A DNA stretch of 64,000 bases from Cladopsammia gracilis (GCA_022457155.1 JAJGOT010000971.1:38501-102500); one strand, 5' to 3'; shown: positions 1 to 11,769, counted from the stretch's first letter. The notes: a model not told the origin generated them from the letters alone. Translations and numbers: made by a program.

Positions 1-1844
1 AAAGCGTTTGACGAAATAAAAACACTCATTTCAAACGCACCACTGCTGAAATACTTCAACCTGTCTGAGGCAGTCGAAGTACAAGTTGACGCATCATCAA
101 GTGGATTAGGAGCATGCCTTATGCAAGGCGGCCAACCTGTCCAGTATGCATCGAGAGCATTAACTGACACTGAAAAACGTTACAGTCAAATTGAGAAAGA
201 GATGCTTAGTATTGTTTATGGCCTTACTAGATTTCATACCTACACTTATGGTCGAAAAGTGACAATCTACAATGACCACAAACCACTTGCTGCAGTACTG
301 AAGAAACCCGTTGAAGATAACCCTGTTAGACTCCAGCGAATGCTCTGCAGAATTATGGGATATGACATCGAATTCAAGTATGTGAAAGGCAAAGACCTTC
401 ACATCGCTGATGCCTTAGCAGGTCTCAAACGACGAACCAGAACCGAAGTAAGACTGAACAAGAGATTGAAACGACTAAACTGGTTCATGAAGATCAAAGT
501 GTAACAAGCCACGTAGCTGAAATTGCACAAGCAACAGCCCAGGACCCCGAACTACAGTCAGTAATTCACCACCTATCTAAAGGCTGGACAATCAGCAAAA
601 GAAACGTTCCTGTTGAAATTTTACCCTTCTGGAACATCAAGGACGAACTGTCGTTCAGTGATGGAATTGTTTACAGGAATGATCGCATCGTAGTCCCAGC
701 AGCACTGAGAAAGACGCTGACTGAAAAGCTACACCAAGCGCATATGGGCACAGGGTCAACCCTTAGACGTGCTAGAACATCTTTATGGTGGCCAGGAATG
801 AACAAGCAACTGAAGCAGTTCATTGCTACCTGTGAAGTCTGCAATGCTTTCCAGACCAAGAACCAAAAAGAAACTCTAATGAGTCATGAAATTCCTAACA
901 GACCGTGGTCAAAAGTTGGCTCTGACATTTTTGAGTGGAACAAAGAACACTATCTAGTGTTAGTTGACTATTACAGTGACTGGATTGAATTTGACCTGAT
1001 GAAAAACCAAACCGCAACTGAAACAATTGACCTGATGCAAAAACAGTTTGCAAGATGGGGAATTCCTGATGAGATCGTTACAGACTGTGGTAAGAATTAC
1101 GACTCTGCCGAATTCTCGCAATTCTGTCAAAGGAAGAAGATCAAACATACCAAATCTTCACCTCATCACCACCAAAGCAACGGAAAAGCTGAGTCCGCCG
1201 TGAAGATTGTTAAGACATTGTTGAGGAAATCAGAGAAAACTAAATTAAATCCGTATGAAGTGTTACTTGACCAGCACAACACACCGACGGCTGATATGAC
1301 AACATCTCCCGCACAAAGATTCCTGAATCGTCGAACAATAACTGAAATACCTATGAAAGGAACACTGCTGACACCGGAGATTGCAGAAAAAGTGTTAGAA
1401 GAGAAAACTAAGAAAAACAAGAAATCTCAAGTTCATTATGACAGGACTGCCAAAGATCTGAATGAGTTGAAGCCTGGAGATACTGTTAGAGTAAAGCCTG
1501 AAGGACTAGTGAAAGGGCAAGAGTGGAAGAAAGGGACTGTCACACAGAGTTGTGGATACCGGTTATACGAAATTAACGTAGATGGCAAACGGCTTAGAAG
1601 AAACCGTGTACATCTGAAGGAAGATAAGCAAGTCAAAGTCGCGGAACCATCCTTGATATCTGAAGTACGGAAACGCAAAGACCAACCGGCAGCTGTTGTC
1701 CAACAGAGCATGAACGTCAAGTCATCAAAACAGACCGCAAAGGCTACACAAACAGCTAAGTGCACTAAGAAGATGGAACTGCTTACTGTTAAACGAACAC
1801 GCTCGGGACGCTTAGTAAAAACACCGCAGAGATACTCTAACTGA
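1..1844 (+). pseudogene. pol: Ty3/gypsy retrotransposon pol fragment (RNase H and integrase), frameshifted
   Basis: This is the 3' part of a retrotransposon polyprotein; its 5' part lies outside the window. Positions 1-504 in frame 1 encode the RT end and RNase H, with the VDASSSGLGA and YASRALTDTEKRYSQIEKE motifs. From about 450 to 1844 frame 3 encodes the integrase: a zinc-binding H/H/C/C region (around HQAHMG and CEVCN), a D-D-E core (SDIFEW; TDCGKNY where TDNG is usual; NGKAES) and a basic C-terminal tail. The two frames are joined by what looks like a single missing base near 417, just after the conserved DAL of the usual HIADAL motif, so the copy is broken by one lesion. The integrase frame is otherwise open. 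RNase H and integrase serve cDNA synthesis and insertion. The family assignment is secure; present activity is unlikely. Confidence 0.9.
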
Positions 1845-1876
1845 ACGTAAAATCGCAAATTTTACTGGGGGGAAGG

Positions 1877-2145
1877 TGTTAGAGGGCGGTAATCCTATTG
1901 TTAGAGGGTGGTAATCCTATTGCGTTGCATCACGGGAAGAGAGTGTAGAGACACGTTTTCAAGATGGAGTAAAAGTTGAGTTTACGTTAGCTGTTCTCTG
2001 TGTCGTCTATCCATAACAGTGTCGGAGGTGAGACAGTGTTTCTTGGTGGACGTACGCGTGTCACTGTTTAAAAACAGAGATTAATGATTATACTCTGTTA
2101 TTTTTCATAGTTTATAATTTTATATTAGCAGATAAATGTCATACA
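1877..2145 (+). repeat. 3' LTR of the Ty3/gypsy element
   Basis: A purine tract (GGGGGGAAGG, 1867-1876) lies directly before TGTTAGAGG, the expected polypurine tract and LTR start 33 bases after the pol stop. A 22 bp segment is directly duplicated at 1878-1899 and 1900-1921. The right end is placed at a TGT...ACA boundary near 2145, but without the 5' LTR in the window it is only a guess. Confidence 0.55.
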
Positions 2146-2751
2146 CTTAAGTGAATGGCCTCCTTCAGGAAGTGACTGTTATACATTAAAAATAGTACAT
2201 ATGCCCCAGTTATTCTCTCCTCCTCTTCAAACTACAAGAAATTACCCAGTAAAGCACCCTGCTCCCCCCCCCCCGCCCCTGTTCCTGCCTGTAACTATTA
2301 ATTTAAACAAATGTTCTCATACAAAAATGATAGATCGTTTATCTTTATTTCACCTTCTGGGGTCAACTTTCTTTTCTTGACTCTCAGCCGACAGACCTTC
2401 TCCAAGTTCTTTTTTCTGAAAAATATTATATTCAGCTGTATATTAGCTTGCACCTTAAACCAGAAAAGAGGTTAAGTCATGCTGGGGCCAACCCTCCCGT
2501 GTTTCATGTTTCATTAGATGCATACATTTCTTCTTTGGCTGTCCATCAATATTCGATGACGACTGTTTGTTAGGCAGAGCAGGAGCTCAGGTGGGCCACA
2601 AGGTCCCAAGGGAAAAACCCTCGCAACAACAGAGTGAGGTTGTGATTTCTAAGGATAAGGCCTATGAAGCTCAAGTTTAACAAGTCCTCTGAACTTCTTA
2701 CATTATCATTTCATCATGGATATGTGGACTGCAGTGGTCTTCCTCAGCAAT
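2146..2751. other. No gene recognised
   Basis: AT-rich non-coding sequence with a short C-rich run near 2263-2279. I see no convincing ORF, RNA gene or repeat. Confidence 0.5.
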
Positions 2752-3868
2752 AGTGTGTGTGCGGATGACGTCACAAACTTACCGGCGGCCATGTTGGAGG
2801 ACTGACGTAATCAAAATGGTGACTGAAACATACAAACTTGAGCCTCCGATGCTGAGAAATATGCTAAAATCTCGAAGGCCTCATTCAGAAACCTCCTGTG
2901 AGTATTCTATCTTTGTTTGGAAATGCCAAGCGCTTCAAAAAATTAATTTGGTTTTGTAGTTGACGAATTCTCCGAGCTTGTGCATACTATAAAATCGCTA
3001 TGTGCTCGACACTAGATTTTCCAAGTGTCGATAACACAGCGATTTTATAGTATGCACAAGCTCGGATAATTCGTCAACTACAAGACCAAATTAATTTTTC
3101 GAAGCGCTTGGCATTTCTAAACAAAGATAGAATACCCTAAGGAGGTTTAAATGAAGCTTTTCGTGAAAATTCTGTGAGAATTTCTGAGGCATTTTTGAAG
3201 ACCCTTTGAAAACCGTGCTCGGCTGCCGGGCTCACGCTACTAATCACTGAAGGTTTTCCGCTAGTTCCAACCCAAATGCCCTGAAAATCAATCGTACCTT
3301 TTGCTTTCCAACCGAAAATACCGGTTTTCTTGGCTAAACAGTAAGCAGCCGGGGAACAAGTTCCCCACAGAAACCACTTCGAAACAAAATTTCGTGCAGA
3401 CAAATTGCAGCGGGCAATCAAGGAACCGACAAACTAGCTAAATAGACGCGCTACAAGACTGATTCTACGAGTTTTCGCGACCATGAAAATGATTCCATTT
3501 TATAAGAAATATTGTTGACGTAAAACCGATTTTATAAGTGTGGCTGATTTTCTACTCTGTGATAATGTTTTTAAAGTTTAAAAAAATCGGGCCGGCAAAT
3601 CGGCAAATCAAACTGATCGAAACAAATACGGACCTAATTATCGAAAGAAAAGGGTTTTTGGGATTTAAATTAGCACAAATGACAAAAAAGCACTGTGCAT
3701 TAGCTACCTTTTCGATTTTAATTCATAACGTTAAAAGAAACGCGAGTTATGATTTCAAAAGCGCTCGCACTGCCCGCTCTCTAGAAGGTAAACACAGGGA
3801 AAACCCATCAAAGTAGTCCTCCAACATGGCGGACGGTAAGTCAAGGGTCACGTGAGCGCACACACTCT
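2752..3868. mobile_element. Non-autonomous DNA transposon with terminal inverted repeats and an inner foldback
   Basis: The ends are inverted repeats: GTGTGTGCG, then after a few bases TTACCG and GCCATGTTGGAGGACT on the left, and their complements (AGTCCTCCAACATGGC, CGGTAAG, GCGCACACAC) at 3813-3868. Inside, 2888-3003 and 3033-3148 form a second, longer imperfect palindrome of about 115 bp per arm. No transposase is visible. The target duplication is unclear. Short ORFs in it are chance. Confidence 0.7.
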
Positions 3869-4108
3869 ATATGAAATAATTTGCTATTCATTGCAGTAAT
3901 TATTAGTACATGTTACTTATCCATGTTTATTGATTGTTGATAAATATCACCTGTTATAAAAGTTATAATAATTGCAGCATGTTGCTTTTAAAATCTGTTT
4001 TCATCTGATTTTTGTATTTCCATTGTTTAATGGGAGGTTTCAACAGGAGATGCAATTATGACCAGGCTGATTATCACCGCAGTTTATGCCACGCATTATC
4101 TTATTGAT

Positions 4109-4216
4109 GGTTTGCAATCACGTGACCTTCAGTCCTGTGGGACTCAAATGACAAAGGCCATGGCGGCCATGTTGGTGCCAGAACAAAAGAAGTTCATCAA
4201 AATTATTTTGTAGGTG

Positions 4217-4247
<31 letters not shown>

Positions 4248-4253
4248 CAAACC
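4109..4253. mobile_element. Short MITE
   Basis: A 145 bp element begins GGTTTGCA and ends TGCAAACC, and has inner inverted segments with the GGCCATGTTGG / CCAACATGGCC core shared with the 2752-3868 element. The two are probably related families. No coding capacity. Confidence 0.6.
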
Positions 4254-4646
4254 AAGAATTTGTGGCCGCCCTTATGATATCACAGCAAGCTGGCAAAAAG
4301 CATTCCATTGTTTTTAAAACCTTAACCATACATTTAAAAACCACAGTCTCCACATGTTGTTGCTTAAATTTGTTGGTATAATTTAGGTGAAATATTATGT
4401 CTCCAAAACATTGCTGTCAACATCACAGAGCTAAAAAAGATTCTGTGCTTATATATGTAAACATATATTACTTATATTCCAAATATTAAATTGCTTGCAG
4501 TAGTTTGCATTTTTATCTTCAATTTTGATCCATTTAGCGTTCAATAACAGAACCTAACAAGCAACAGTGTTTACTACATCAAATGCCGATTTCTCCTCAC
4601 TTGCGTGACGACTTGTATTGTTATTGTCTTAGAAGAATTTCTTACT
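4254..4646. other. No gene recognised
   Basis: AT-rich sequence between two MITEs; no supported feature. Confidence 0.5.
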
Positions 4647-4843
4647 AGACTGTTCACAGCCTCTCTATTTTCTCAGAGTCCGACGCGTACGAGAACTGCA
4701 GACGAGCGCGGAGCGCGAGGGGGTGGAGTGGGGCGAGAGGAAGGAGAAATATTTTTCTCCTTCCCCGCCCCCCACCCCCTCGCGCTCAATTCCAGTCTCG
4801 TACTCGACGGACTCTGAGAAAATAGAGAGGCTGTAAACAGTCT
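4647..4843. mobile_element. MULE-like MITE with long inverted arms and an 11 bp target duplication
   Basis: The element starts AGACTGTTCACAGCCTCTC and ends with the near-complement GAGAGGCTGTAAACAGTCT. The GC-rich arms run almost to the centre. It is flanked by AATTTCTTACT at 4636-4646 and again at 4844-4854, an exact 11 bp repeat. Target duplications of 9-11 bp are typical of Mutator-like elements, hence the call. Confidence 0.75.
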
Positions 4844-4982
4844 AATTTCTTACTGGATCGTGTTACAAAATAAGGTCGATCTGTGTTGAAATGAAGGCCC
4901 GATATCGGATAAAAAAGCGAAAACGTTTAGACTAAATGGTCACCTAGAGATATTCAAAGAATATGTAAACACGAGAAGGAAA

Positions 4983-5207
4983 TCAAACAGAAATACAAGT
5001 GGATTGCAGTCGTATAAATTTCACTTCAACAGAAGCGCTTATCATTCTAAATTTGAATACCTTATTATCTAGCCTCTGAATTTTTCGCTCCAAGGTTTTC
5101 ACCTTTGTTGAGTGGCTGGCTTTCTCTTTGGCTAGCTCTTCCTGCCGGATTTTCCTTTCCTTACGGCAAAGCGGATATACAGCTTTCGCTTTAGAGGCAT
5201 CGATCAC
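4983..5207 (-). other. Possible coiled-coil exon relic
   Basis: A minus-strand open frame reads as a lysine- and glutamate-rich stretch (CRKERKIRQEELAKEKASH, then KVKTLERKIQRLDNKV) that looks like a coiled coil. The frame runs on into a foldback element at 5208, so the full open frame (to 5372) is composite. It could be an exon remnant of a host or transposon gene, or chance. No family recognised. Confidence 0.2.
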
Positions 5208-5328
5208 TGTACCCTGGGTGCCAGAGGTTTTTATTTTTTTAGTGAAAACGGCGAGTTTGAGCGGCGAAGCCGCGACAACGAGGCGCAAAGCGCCGAGAAA
5301 AAATAAAAACCTCTGGGCACTCGAGTAC
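5208..5328. mobile_element. Foldback MITE
   Basis: Inverted arms of about 22 bp: left GTGCCAGAGGTTTTTATTTT, right the complement AAATAAAAACCTCTGGGCAC. The GC-rich centre also folds (GGCGAAGCCGC; GGCGCAAAGCGCC). No ORF. Confidence 0.65.
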
Positions 5329-5518
5329 ACAACCTCATTTCCATGCGATTTGTGGATCGGATATCTCACCAAACCGGTTTTAAACCTTGGGGACCAACGC
5401 GTGTCTGTTTGTTGACATTAAATCTGACAGCTGACATGTTTAAAACGCGCGCGACGCCGCTATGCGTGACACCGCGGTCGGGACGGAAATATTTTAATTA
5501 AAATCAAATCCACTCCAG

Positions 5519-5890
5519 TGGAAAAGATACATCGATGACATTTTTTCACTGTAGAGTGTTGAGAAAAAGGAGATAGAAGATTTTATTGTCCTTGCAAACA
5601 AACATTAATCTCAGACAAAGAAGTAAACTTTCTGGATACAACCGTTTTCAAAGGCGAGAGATTTAACTAACAAAGAATCCTTGATATCCGCACGCAGTTA
5701 AACCAACAGAGACTTTCCAGTACACCTATTTCTCTTCCTGTCACCTACCAGTGGTCAGCGAAATCGTTCAGCGAGAATACCTGCAACTCCAAAGCACGTC
5801 TCCGCGCTAGAGATAAAAGTTAAATAGAGATAAAAATTTTCCTCGTTCAAACAAAACTCTAAAGGTCACACTCCACGATAACACGAATTA
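5519..5890 (+). pseudogene. Penelope-like element reverse transcriptase relic
   Basis: In three frames with several stops the sequence reads motifs typical of the RT palm of Penelope-like retroelements: WKRYIDDIFSL with the catalytic DD pair (5519-5551), then in another frame ISDKEVNFLDTTVF (around 5610-5650), then a degraded stretch. The spacing of YIDDIF to NFLDT matches the family. It is a dead, 5'- and 3'-truncated fragment. Identification rests on motif recall, not on a search. Confidence 0.6.
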
Positions 5891-6426
5891 ATAATAAGTC
5901 GTGTCTGGCCTGTCAACACCTCTTTTCAAGACATCCTTGCGCTGAATAAATTTCAACAGCGCTTCTTTCTGAACTGGCTTTAGTTCTCTGATATTTTGAA
6001 AATTTGGATACTAAAGAGTAATCCACAGCGTTTCTTAAAGATCGCAAAAAGCCGCAATCTCTATCTACGTCCGCCATTGTTGTTTGTGTGGCTTCACTTT
6101 GGGAAACCGGTTTTTCACGCGCCCGTGGCGAAATGTTTTGGTCCAGCCAATCGAAGTTGCTGTTGCATCATTAACTCCCGGTAGAGTCTGGAAACAAGTA
6201 GGAGTAACCAATCAGCGACCTAGTTCAGATTCTGAACTAGATCTTCGCATGGAAATGAGGTTGTATATTCGAGTGACCAGAGGTCCGTCTCGCGAGCTTC
6301 TTCTAACCGTTTATGCGGTTAACTTCACTCATGATATTCAGAGAACGGACCTCTGGATCCAGGGTGCGATCACTGGTGTTGAAGATTCAGAAAATAAACA
6401 TTAGTCATTTGAGTACCAGCCGATTC

Positions 6427-6578
6427 ATAATGGTAATTGAACTGAGTGGAGTGCAATTTGGTCTGAAATCATACGCGTGATTTCAAAATCGAACGAGCGC
6501 GCAGCGCGAGTTCGATTTGAAATCACAAGTATGATTTCAGTCCAAAATTGCACGACACGAAGTTCAATTACCACTTTA
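6427..6578. mobile_element. Foldback MITE at the left edge of the Crypton-like insertion
   Basis: A 150 bp palindrome: ATAATGGTAATTGAACT on the left pairs with AGTTCAATTACCACTTTAT on the right, through inner arms such as CTGAAATCATAC. The loop is GC-rich (GAGCGCGCAGCGCGA). Its right end overlaps the TTATTACATCC start of the next element. Confidence 0.65.
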
Positions 6579-6841
6579 TTACATCCATTTTGAAATCGCA
6601 CAATTTATCGCCCAAATACAAGATTTTAGTCAGTACCAATATTTTATTGATCGAGTAGCCGGTTTGTAAAAAGGCGGAACCGGAAACGCTTTTACATCTC
6701 ATTTTGTATGCAAAACAGACAGACTTAGACGTCATGTGTCAAAAACTCAGTCGAGCGTAACAAAGGAAAAACACGTTTCATTCAAGGAAATTCAAGCAGT
6801 TTCAAATTCAAGTCAGAGCAAAAACAGTCTAACTCCAAAGT

Positions 6842-8964
6842 TCAATCCTCGTCGTCTGACTCAATGATGTAAGCCCTTCGTTTCTTCTGTGGTTGTGGTT
6901 GAGACTTCTCGTTGTCTTTGGAGAAGAAATTGAAGGTGCAACCTATGTAATTCTGCGATGAAACGGGACTACTAGCACAAGTGAAGGCTGCCATGCGGTA
7001 CTGAAACTGCGAAGGAAAACTTGGTGGAAATCCCGAAAATCCAGCTGGCTGAAAACCAGGATTGAAGCCCATGGTCTGATGCATTTGGCCTTGTTGTTGG
7101 ACGTGATGAGTAGGAACCAGTGGTGCTCGTTGGCGTTGGACTGCAATCGCTTGATTTGAGGCTTCATTTGCAGTGTTTTGGTTGGAGACGTCGTTTGGAG
7201 TATTTTCGTTTGGCACTTCTTTATATCCACTGATAATGTGACACAGTGGCCCTGTGTCCTTCATTCCCTCGGGTCGCTTGGATAACCAAAGCTTGAAGAG
7301 CCGCACTGGATCGGTTTTTCCACCATCGGTGCTATACATAACTTGTGGCGTTGTTCTTCGCGTGATTGTCAGACCACCGCTCCGTGTTTTGGTAGGACCT
7401 TCGCGGAACTCTACAACTTCAGTGCCATCTTCTTGCTGTCTTTAATACGAGAAGGTCCTCCACGTAGGCGTCGTAGTGCTCCTGGCGACCTCGTAATCCC
7501 AGTTGCTCAGTCAAGTTTTTAAAGTTGACATTGGTCAAGACCTTTCCATTAAAATCACCCAACTGACCTTTTTCCCCACAAGGCTGACTCTTCTTCTGTT
7601 GTGAGTGGCTGGGCTTTGTTGGGTCTCTTTCTCTTTCCTTGCTGCCGCAGAGAAATTGCCTTCGCGTTGAGGATTTCTTGTGAGTTGTGAAACTCCCTCG
7701 ATCGCACGATGCTCAGTGGATAGTTTTTCTCCTTTAAAAACCGTTTGAACTTAAGGTTACAGTGTACCTTCGGGGGTGTCTCCAGTATAACAGCTCTAGC
7801 GTCTTAAGATTACATTTAATATACCTAAACCCAGATATCAAATTAAAGCTTATAGAGCTGGCTATCTAAATATGGAAACCATTTGGTAATAAAATGAATT
7901 GTCGAATTTTTTACGACGTCTAAATTCGAACGTCCGAATCAGCTTTAAAACGCTATAACTCAAAGCGATTATTATATTTTGCTAATTTGATTTGTTCTCG
8001 AGTTTCCGGACACGAAGCGCTAAAAAAACGTGTCGGCGATTTTCCATATTCAATTGCAGTGAAAAGTTACAGAATATTTTCGAAAAGGGGAGAAAAAAAA
8101 TTGGAATGATCGCACGGAAATGCCTCTTGACGAAAAATTTTTGGGAATTAAGAAATTCGCCGACAAGTTTTTGTTGATTGTATGTTAGCCTAGCTTCTGT
8201 CCAAATTTAAGGAAAATCGAACAAATTCCCTTTGAGTTGTAGCTCTTTAAAGTGTCCCCAACAAGCGAAGAATTAACTTTGAGAAAACGGCGCTTAAAAA
8301 AACATATCGCTTAATAAACAAACTCCGCCCACAAAAGTTACACCGTCATTTCTCCGTCAATTTTCACTATTTTTCGATACTTTTTTTTGGGATGAAAGTT
8401 CATTCTGTAAACTTTATTTTAACGCCAAAAAAAAATTTTCAATAAATTTTCGATCTGAAGGTACACTGTAACCTTAAATTGAACTCTGCATAATTTTAAG
8501 AGATTCTGGCTCGTAATCATCTCCGTCCTTTTTTTCTTTACCTCGGCGTAGAACTTGCTCAGGACGTTGTCAAGTTCTTCCGGCGCCATTGTTTCAATGG
8601 TGACATCAAGATGGCGGGACTGGCACCAGCTTCTGAAAACATTCATCCATTGTTTTGTGGAGTGGGACGTATTTTTATTCACAGCGACAGACTTGAGCTC
8701 TTGTATTTCATCGCTTGAAACTACAGGAAACCTGGAAACATCTACTTCTTGTGTTGGCTCTGGATTAACTGTTGTGTGGTTTTCGTTTGTTTCTGTTTTG
8801 CTGGACTCGGGATCACACGGATTTTGAGCAGATGTTGAAGAAAAATCGCCAAAATATTCGTCAAAATGGACACTGAAAGTTGGAAACTACCCTAAATGTG
8901 GGTCTTCAGCCTGAAGGAGCTCATTATCGTCATTCAGAAACTGTAAGTAATTAAATTCATCCAT
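6842..8964 (-). pseudogene. Crypton/KCTD1-QRICH1-type recombinase pseudogene
   Basis: Read on the minus strand from an ATG near 8964, the pieces follow the order known from Crypton-derived DUF3504 proteins: an N-terminal acidic start; a domain with WMNVFRSWCQSRHLDV and LDNVLSKFYAEVKKK (8520-8660); after an inserted MITE, KRPNKAQPLTTEEESALW (about 7600-7650), GQLGDFNGKV and LGLRGRQEHYDAYVEDLLV in another frame; then VVEFREGPTKTRSGGLTI and DPVRLFKLWLSKRPEGMKD (7250-7440); and a Q/P-rich acidic tail. At least three frameshifts (near 8890, 8530 and 7580) and the MITE at 7756-8473 break it. The family is a tyrosine recombinase, so the intact ancestor would have integrated by a site-specific reaction. 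Motifs match from memory of the family. Confidence 0.65.
7756..8473. mobile_element. piggyBac-type MITE inside the Crypton-like gene
   Basis: The ends GGTTACAGTGTACCTTC and GAAGGTACACTGTAACC are perfect inverted repeats of 17 bp, flanked on both sides by TTAA (7752-7755 and 8474-8477). TTAA duplication is the hallmark of piggyBac-type insertion. Removing the element brings the two halves of the recombinase gene together within one frameshift. No transposase is encoded. Confidence 0.8.
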
Positions 8965-9703
8965 TTTTTTAAAAAAAAAAAAAACAAAGTTTTGGCAACA
9001 AAAGTTGTAAAATTAGCCGCAAAATGGCTTTCTCTGTCTTTCATTTTCCTGCAATTTGATTGGTTACTTTAAACAAGTCTTGAAATCTGATTGGTTGTTT
9101 TGTTTTAGTGTTCCTTTCTCATTGGCTGGGAAAAAGATGCGATTTAGAGCAAAAAATAGTGCGATTCGGGAATAAATCGCACTGCCGAGAGCCAATCAGA
9201 TTGCAAGGATCACCAGTTATTTCAAAATGGATGTAATAAGTACGAGAATCTGATACAAAACACCCATAAGAAAAGCAATATTTCTGTAAAACTAAAGTGA
9301 AATCACCAAAACAAAAAACATAGGATTCTTACCGAAGGTTTGAAGTTTCAAAGATTGCAGCACTCGACTCTGTGTTCAGAAGAACGAAAAAGCCTTTTGA
9401 AGCTGAAGTTAGCCATTTTCAGACCGGTTCCTTCTTGCGCCATTAAGAGGCTAAAGTGAAGACGAAGGAAAAATCACATATTTAACTTTTCCCGTTGATT
9501 TTGGTACCAAAATGAACCTTGTTTCTCGCGCTTTCGCAGCAGTTCGGTTTTCATTCAGCCCGCGCTTTCCCGGGATGCAAATCGAGCGCTTTATATACTG
9601 TCGTTAACTAGTTCCCAGGTCTACCAGAAATAACAACGGCCAGGCCGCCATCTTTTGCGCCATTGGCGTGACTAAAAATTGCCGACAGCTGACCCGGCGT
9701 GGA

Positions 9704-9826
9704 ATGCCTTCGTTTGCGGTGAATCAGGTGAATGCGCGCGGTCCTAGTTCGGAAAATCCGACCGGGACGACACGGAGTGTGTGGCAATCCGGCAGTGTAC
9801 AAAGGACGTCCATTGCAAACATACGG
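9704..9826 (+). other. Candidate first coding exon, array copy 1
   Basis: An ATG (context GGAATGC) opens 41 codons beginning MPSFAVNQVNARG and ending exactly at CGG followed by GTAAGA, a good 5' splice site. A TATA-like TTATATAC lies about 110 bases upstream (9591-9598). No matching 3' exon is recognised. It may be the start of a duplicated host gene or a transposon transcript; the minus-strand ORFs over the same DNA have no support. Confidence 0.3.
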
Positions 9827-11769
9827 GTAAGATTGAATTCTTTTTTGTTCGTGTTCCCACACTGTTTCAACAATGCCTGATATAATACAGGGCCCCCGTA
9901 TGTACAAAATGTTATTGCCACATTTGTTTACTCAAATCTTGGTTATGTTTATTTTTGTTGGCGTTACACTATGGGCCACCTGTTGAAAATTATAATCCCG
10001 ATATAACTTAAGAATATGGGTTAAAATTATGGCTAGCGAGAACAGAGCTCCATTATCTTTTCACCTTGAGCAAAATATTGACTAATGAAGTACTTTGAGC
10101 CGCATGCACTTGTTTTCCCTATACATGACCTGGGGGTCAGCATTGTATTACTGTTATGTCTTTTTTTCCTGTATAGGAAATAATATTTTGGACTAAAGTA
10201 CATTACCGCTTTGTATCTTTACAAAAAGAGTTTTTTCTTTGGCAAAAAGGTTTTCCTATCACAGATTTTCGTCCTTGATAAAAGTTTCGTGTTCGGAGCA
10301 GTGAAGTCGTGTCTTCGTCTCACGGATGTTCGTTGTGTCAAAATACACTTCACGTTTCCGTTTCTCAACGGGATAATTTTATCGGGCCGCGTTAGAAATT
10401 TTTACACAGTAGAATATAAAGGTTGTGCTTTAAGAATATATTAGTTTGAACTTTAAAAGCAACGTAACAGCGGGTTTTCGCTGATATAAAAGTTTGCCTA
10501 AATTCGACCTCTTGCTCAAGCGCTACAAGTAGGGAATTTGTAAAGGCCAAAAATATTATAATAATAGCATCTTTCCCAAATATATTGGGTGTTTTAGAAA
10601 GATCAAGAGATGTGTTATGAATCAGCCAAAGTACATCGATACATCTTATCACGTTTGTCTGTACGACCGAGAAGAAAATACATCATTTCGCTTTATTTTC
10701 GGCATGGATTTAACGCCAAAGTAACGTTTTTCAGACTTTCCTCGATTTCGTTCAAACTCAAGTGCTTCTCAACCTTTCAGTAGTATCTTCGAAAATAACT
10801 TACTATAGAGGTTCTTTGGGCAAAATATAAAGAAATTAGAAACGTCACGACTGACGCGGCATTCTCGATATTTACAGACATTCGCTCTTAAATAACTGCT
10901 CACAACCCTGAAGGAACACTTTTCGGCATGGCAAAATACGAAGGAAGGCGCGGATGGACGAAATTGAATATTACAACGGATGGCAACTGCGATTTTTCAA
11001 CAATGATTTGCCTAACAGTTTTTCAAAGTTTATCTCTGTTGTTTGTAAAATTTAAATGGTAGCGTTCGAGAGACATGTTTCTTTGTTCTGAAGTTGTGAT
11101 CTTGTCATTGAAATGATAATTTCCAAGTTAACGTCAAGTTTTCAAGGCGACTAATCAGGAACTGCCGTGACACTGTCCCTTTAACACGTTTTATTCTCAT
11201 GCCACCCGTTTCAAGATTTCAGAGTTACGAAGTGCTCATATTAGCCAGACAGGGACACTTTCAACTTTGTAGTTTATAAACGGGCTTTGACTTTTTAATT
11301 CACGAACAGGCGCTGTTTTCTCAATTTTGATTTTCATAACACCTCGGATTAGTGGTGTTTTTCGTGCACTGTAGCCCCTTGGAATTTTGATTGGAATATT
11401 TCTGAGCGCCAAAACTGAGTGCTGTTGTCAGTCTCTCGAAGATACCCAATCACATCGTGCTAAATCAAAGGCATGTAAAGACTGATAATTAATGCAATGC
11501 ATATGAAAATCAATTAGACTTTACCTACAGGAAGCTGTAGCAATTTTTCGTGTTCGTTTATTCAAGACGAATAGGAAAAGGTAGGCAATTTTATAAAAGT
11601 TGTTCTTATACACTTAGCACTTATAAATTCTACTTTTCTTTTTTCAAATACTGGGCTTTTAAAACGTAAATTTTAACTTCCAAACATGTACATGTATGAT
11701 TCTTGTCAGAGTTGCATATTTGACTCTGATATCAACTTACAAAGCATGTACGAGTGGTTTTAATTGTCG
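9827..11769. other. Unit interior without a recognised gene
   Basis: AT-rich DNA repeated in all copies of the array. Small ORFs (for example 10211-10444 plus and 10392-10652 minus) are conserved only because the DNA is. There is a possible short ATG frame at 10929 (MAKYEGRRGWTKLN) of unknown meaning. Confidence 0.4.

Larger units (their letters stand above)
6576..9239 (-). mobile_element. Crypton-like (DUF3504 tyrosine recombinase) element
   Basis: The insertion is bounded by inverted ends TTATTACATCCATTTTGAAAT (left) and its complement at 9219-9239. It carries a broken minus-strand recombinase gene and sits in copy 1 of the array but not in copies 2-4. Cryptons are usually described without long inverted repeats, so these 21 bp ends are odd; the ends could belong to another element that picked up the gene. 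Confidence 0.55.

Noticed and set aside
2753..2959. Plus-strand ORF starting MCVRMTSQ
   Set aside because: It lies wholly within the arm of a foldback transposon; chance ORF.
9608..9921. Minus-strand ORFs with WEHEQKRIQSYPYVCNGRPLY, repeated in each array copy
   Set aside because: They run opposite to a better supported plus-strand exon with TATA box and splice donor; conservation comes from the array itself.
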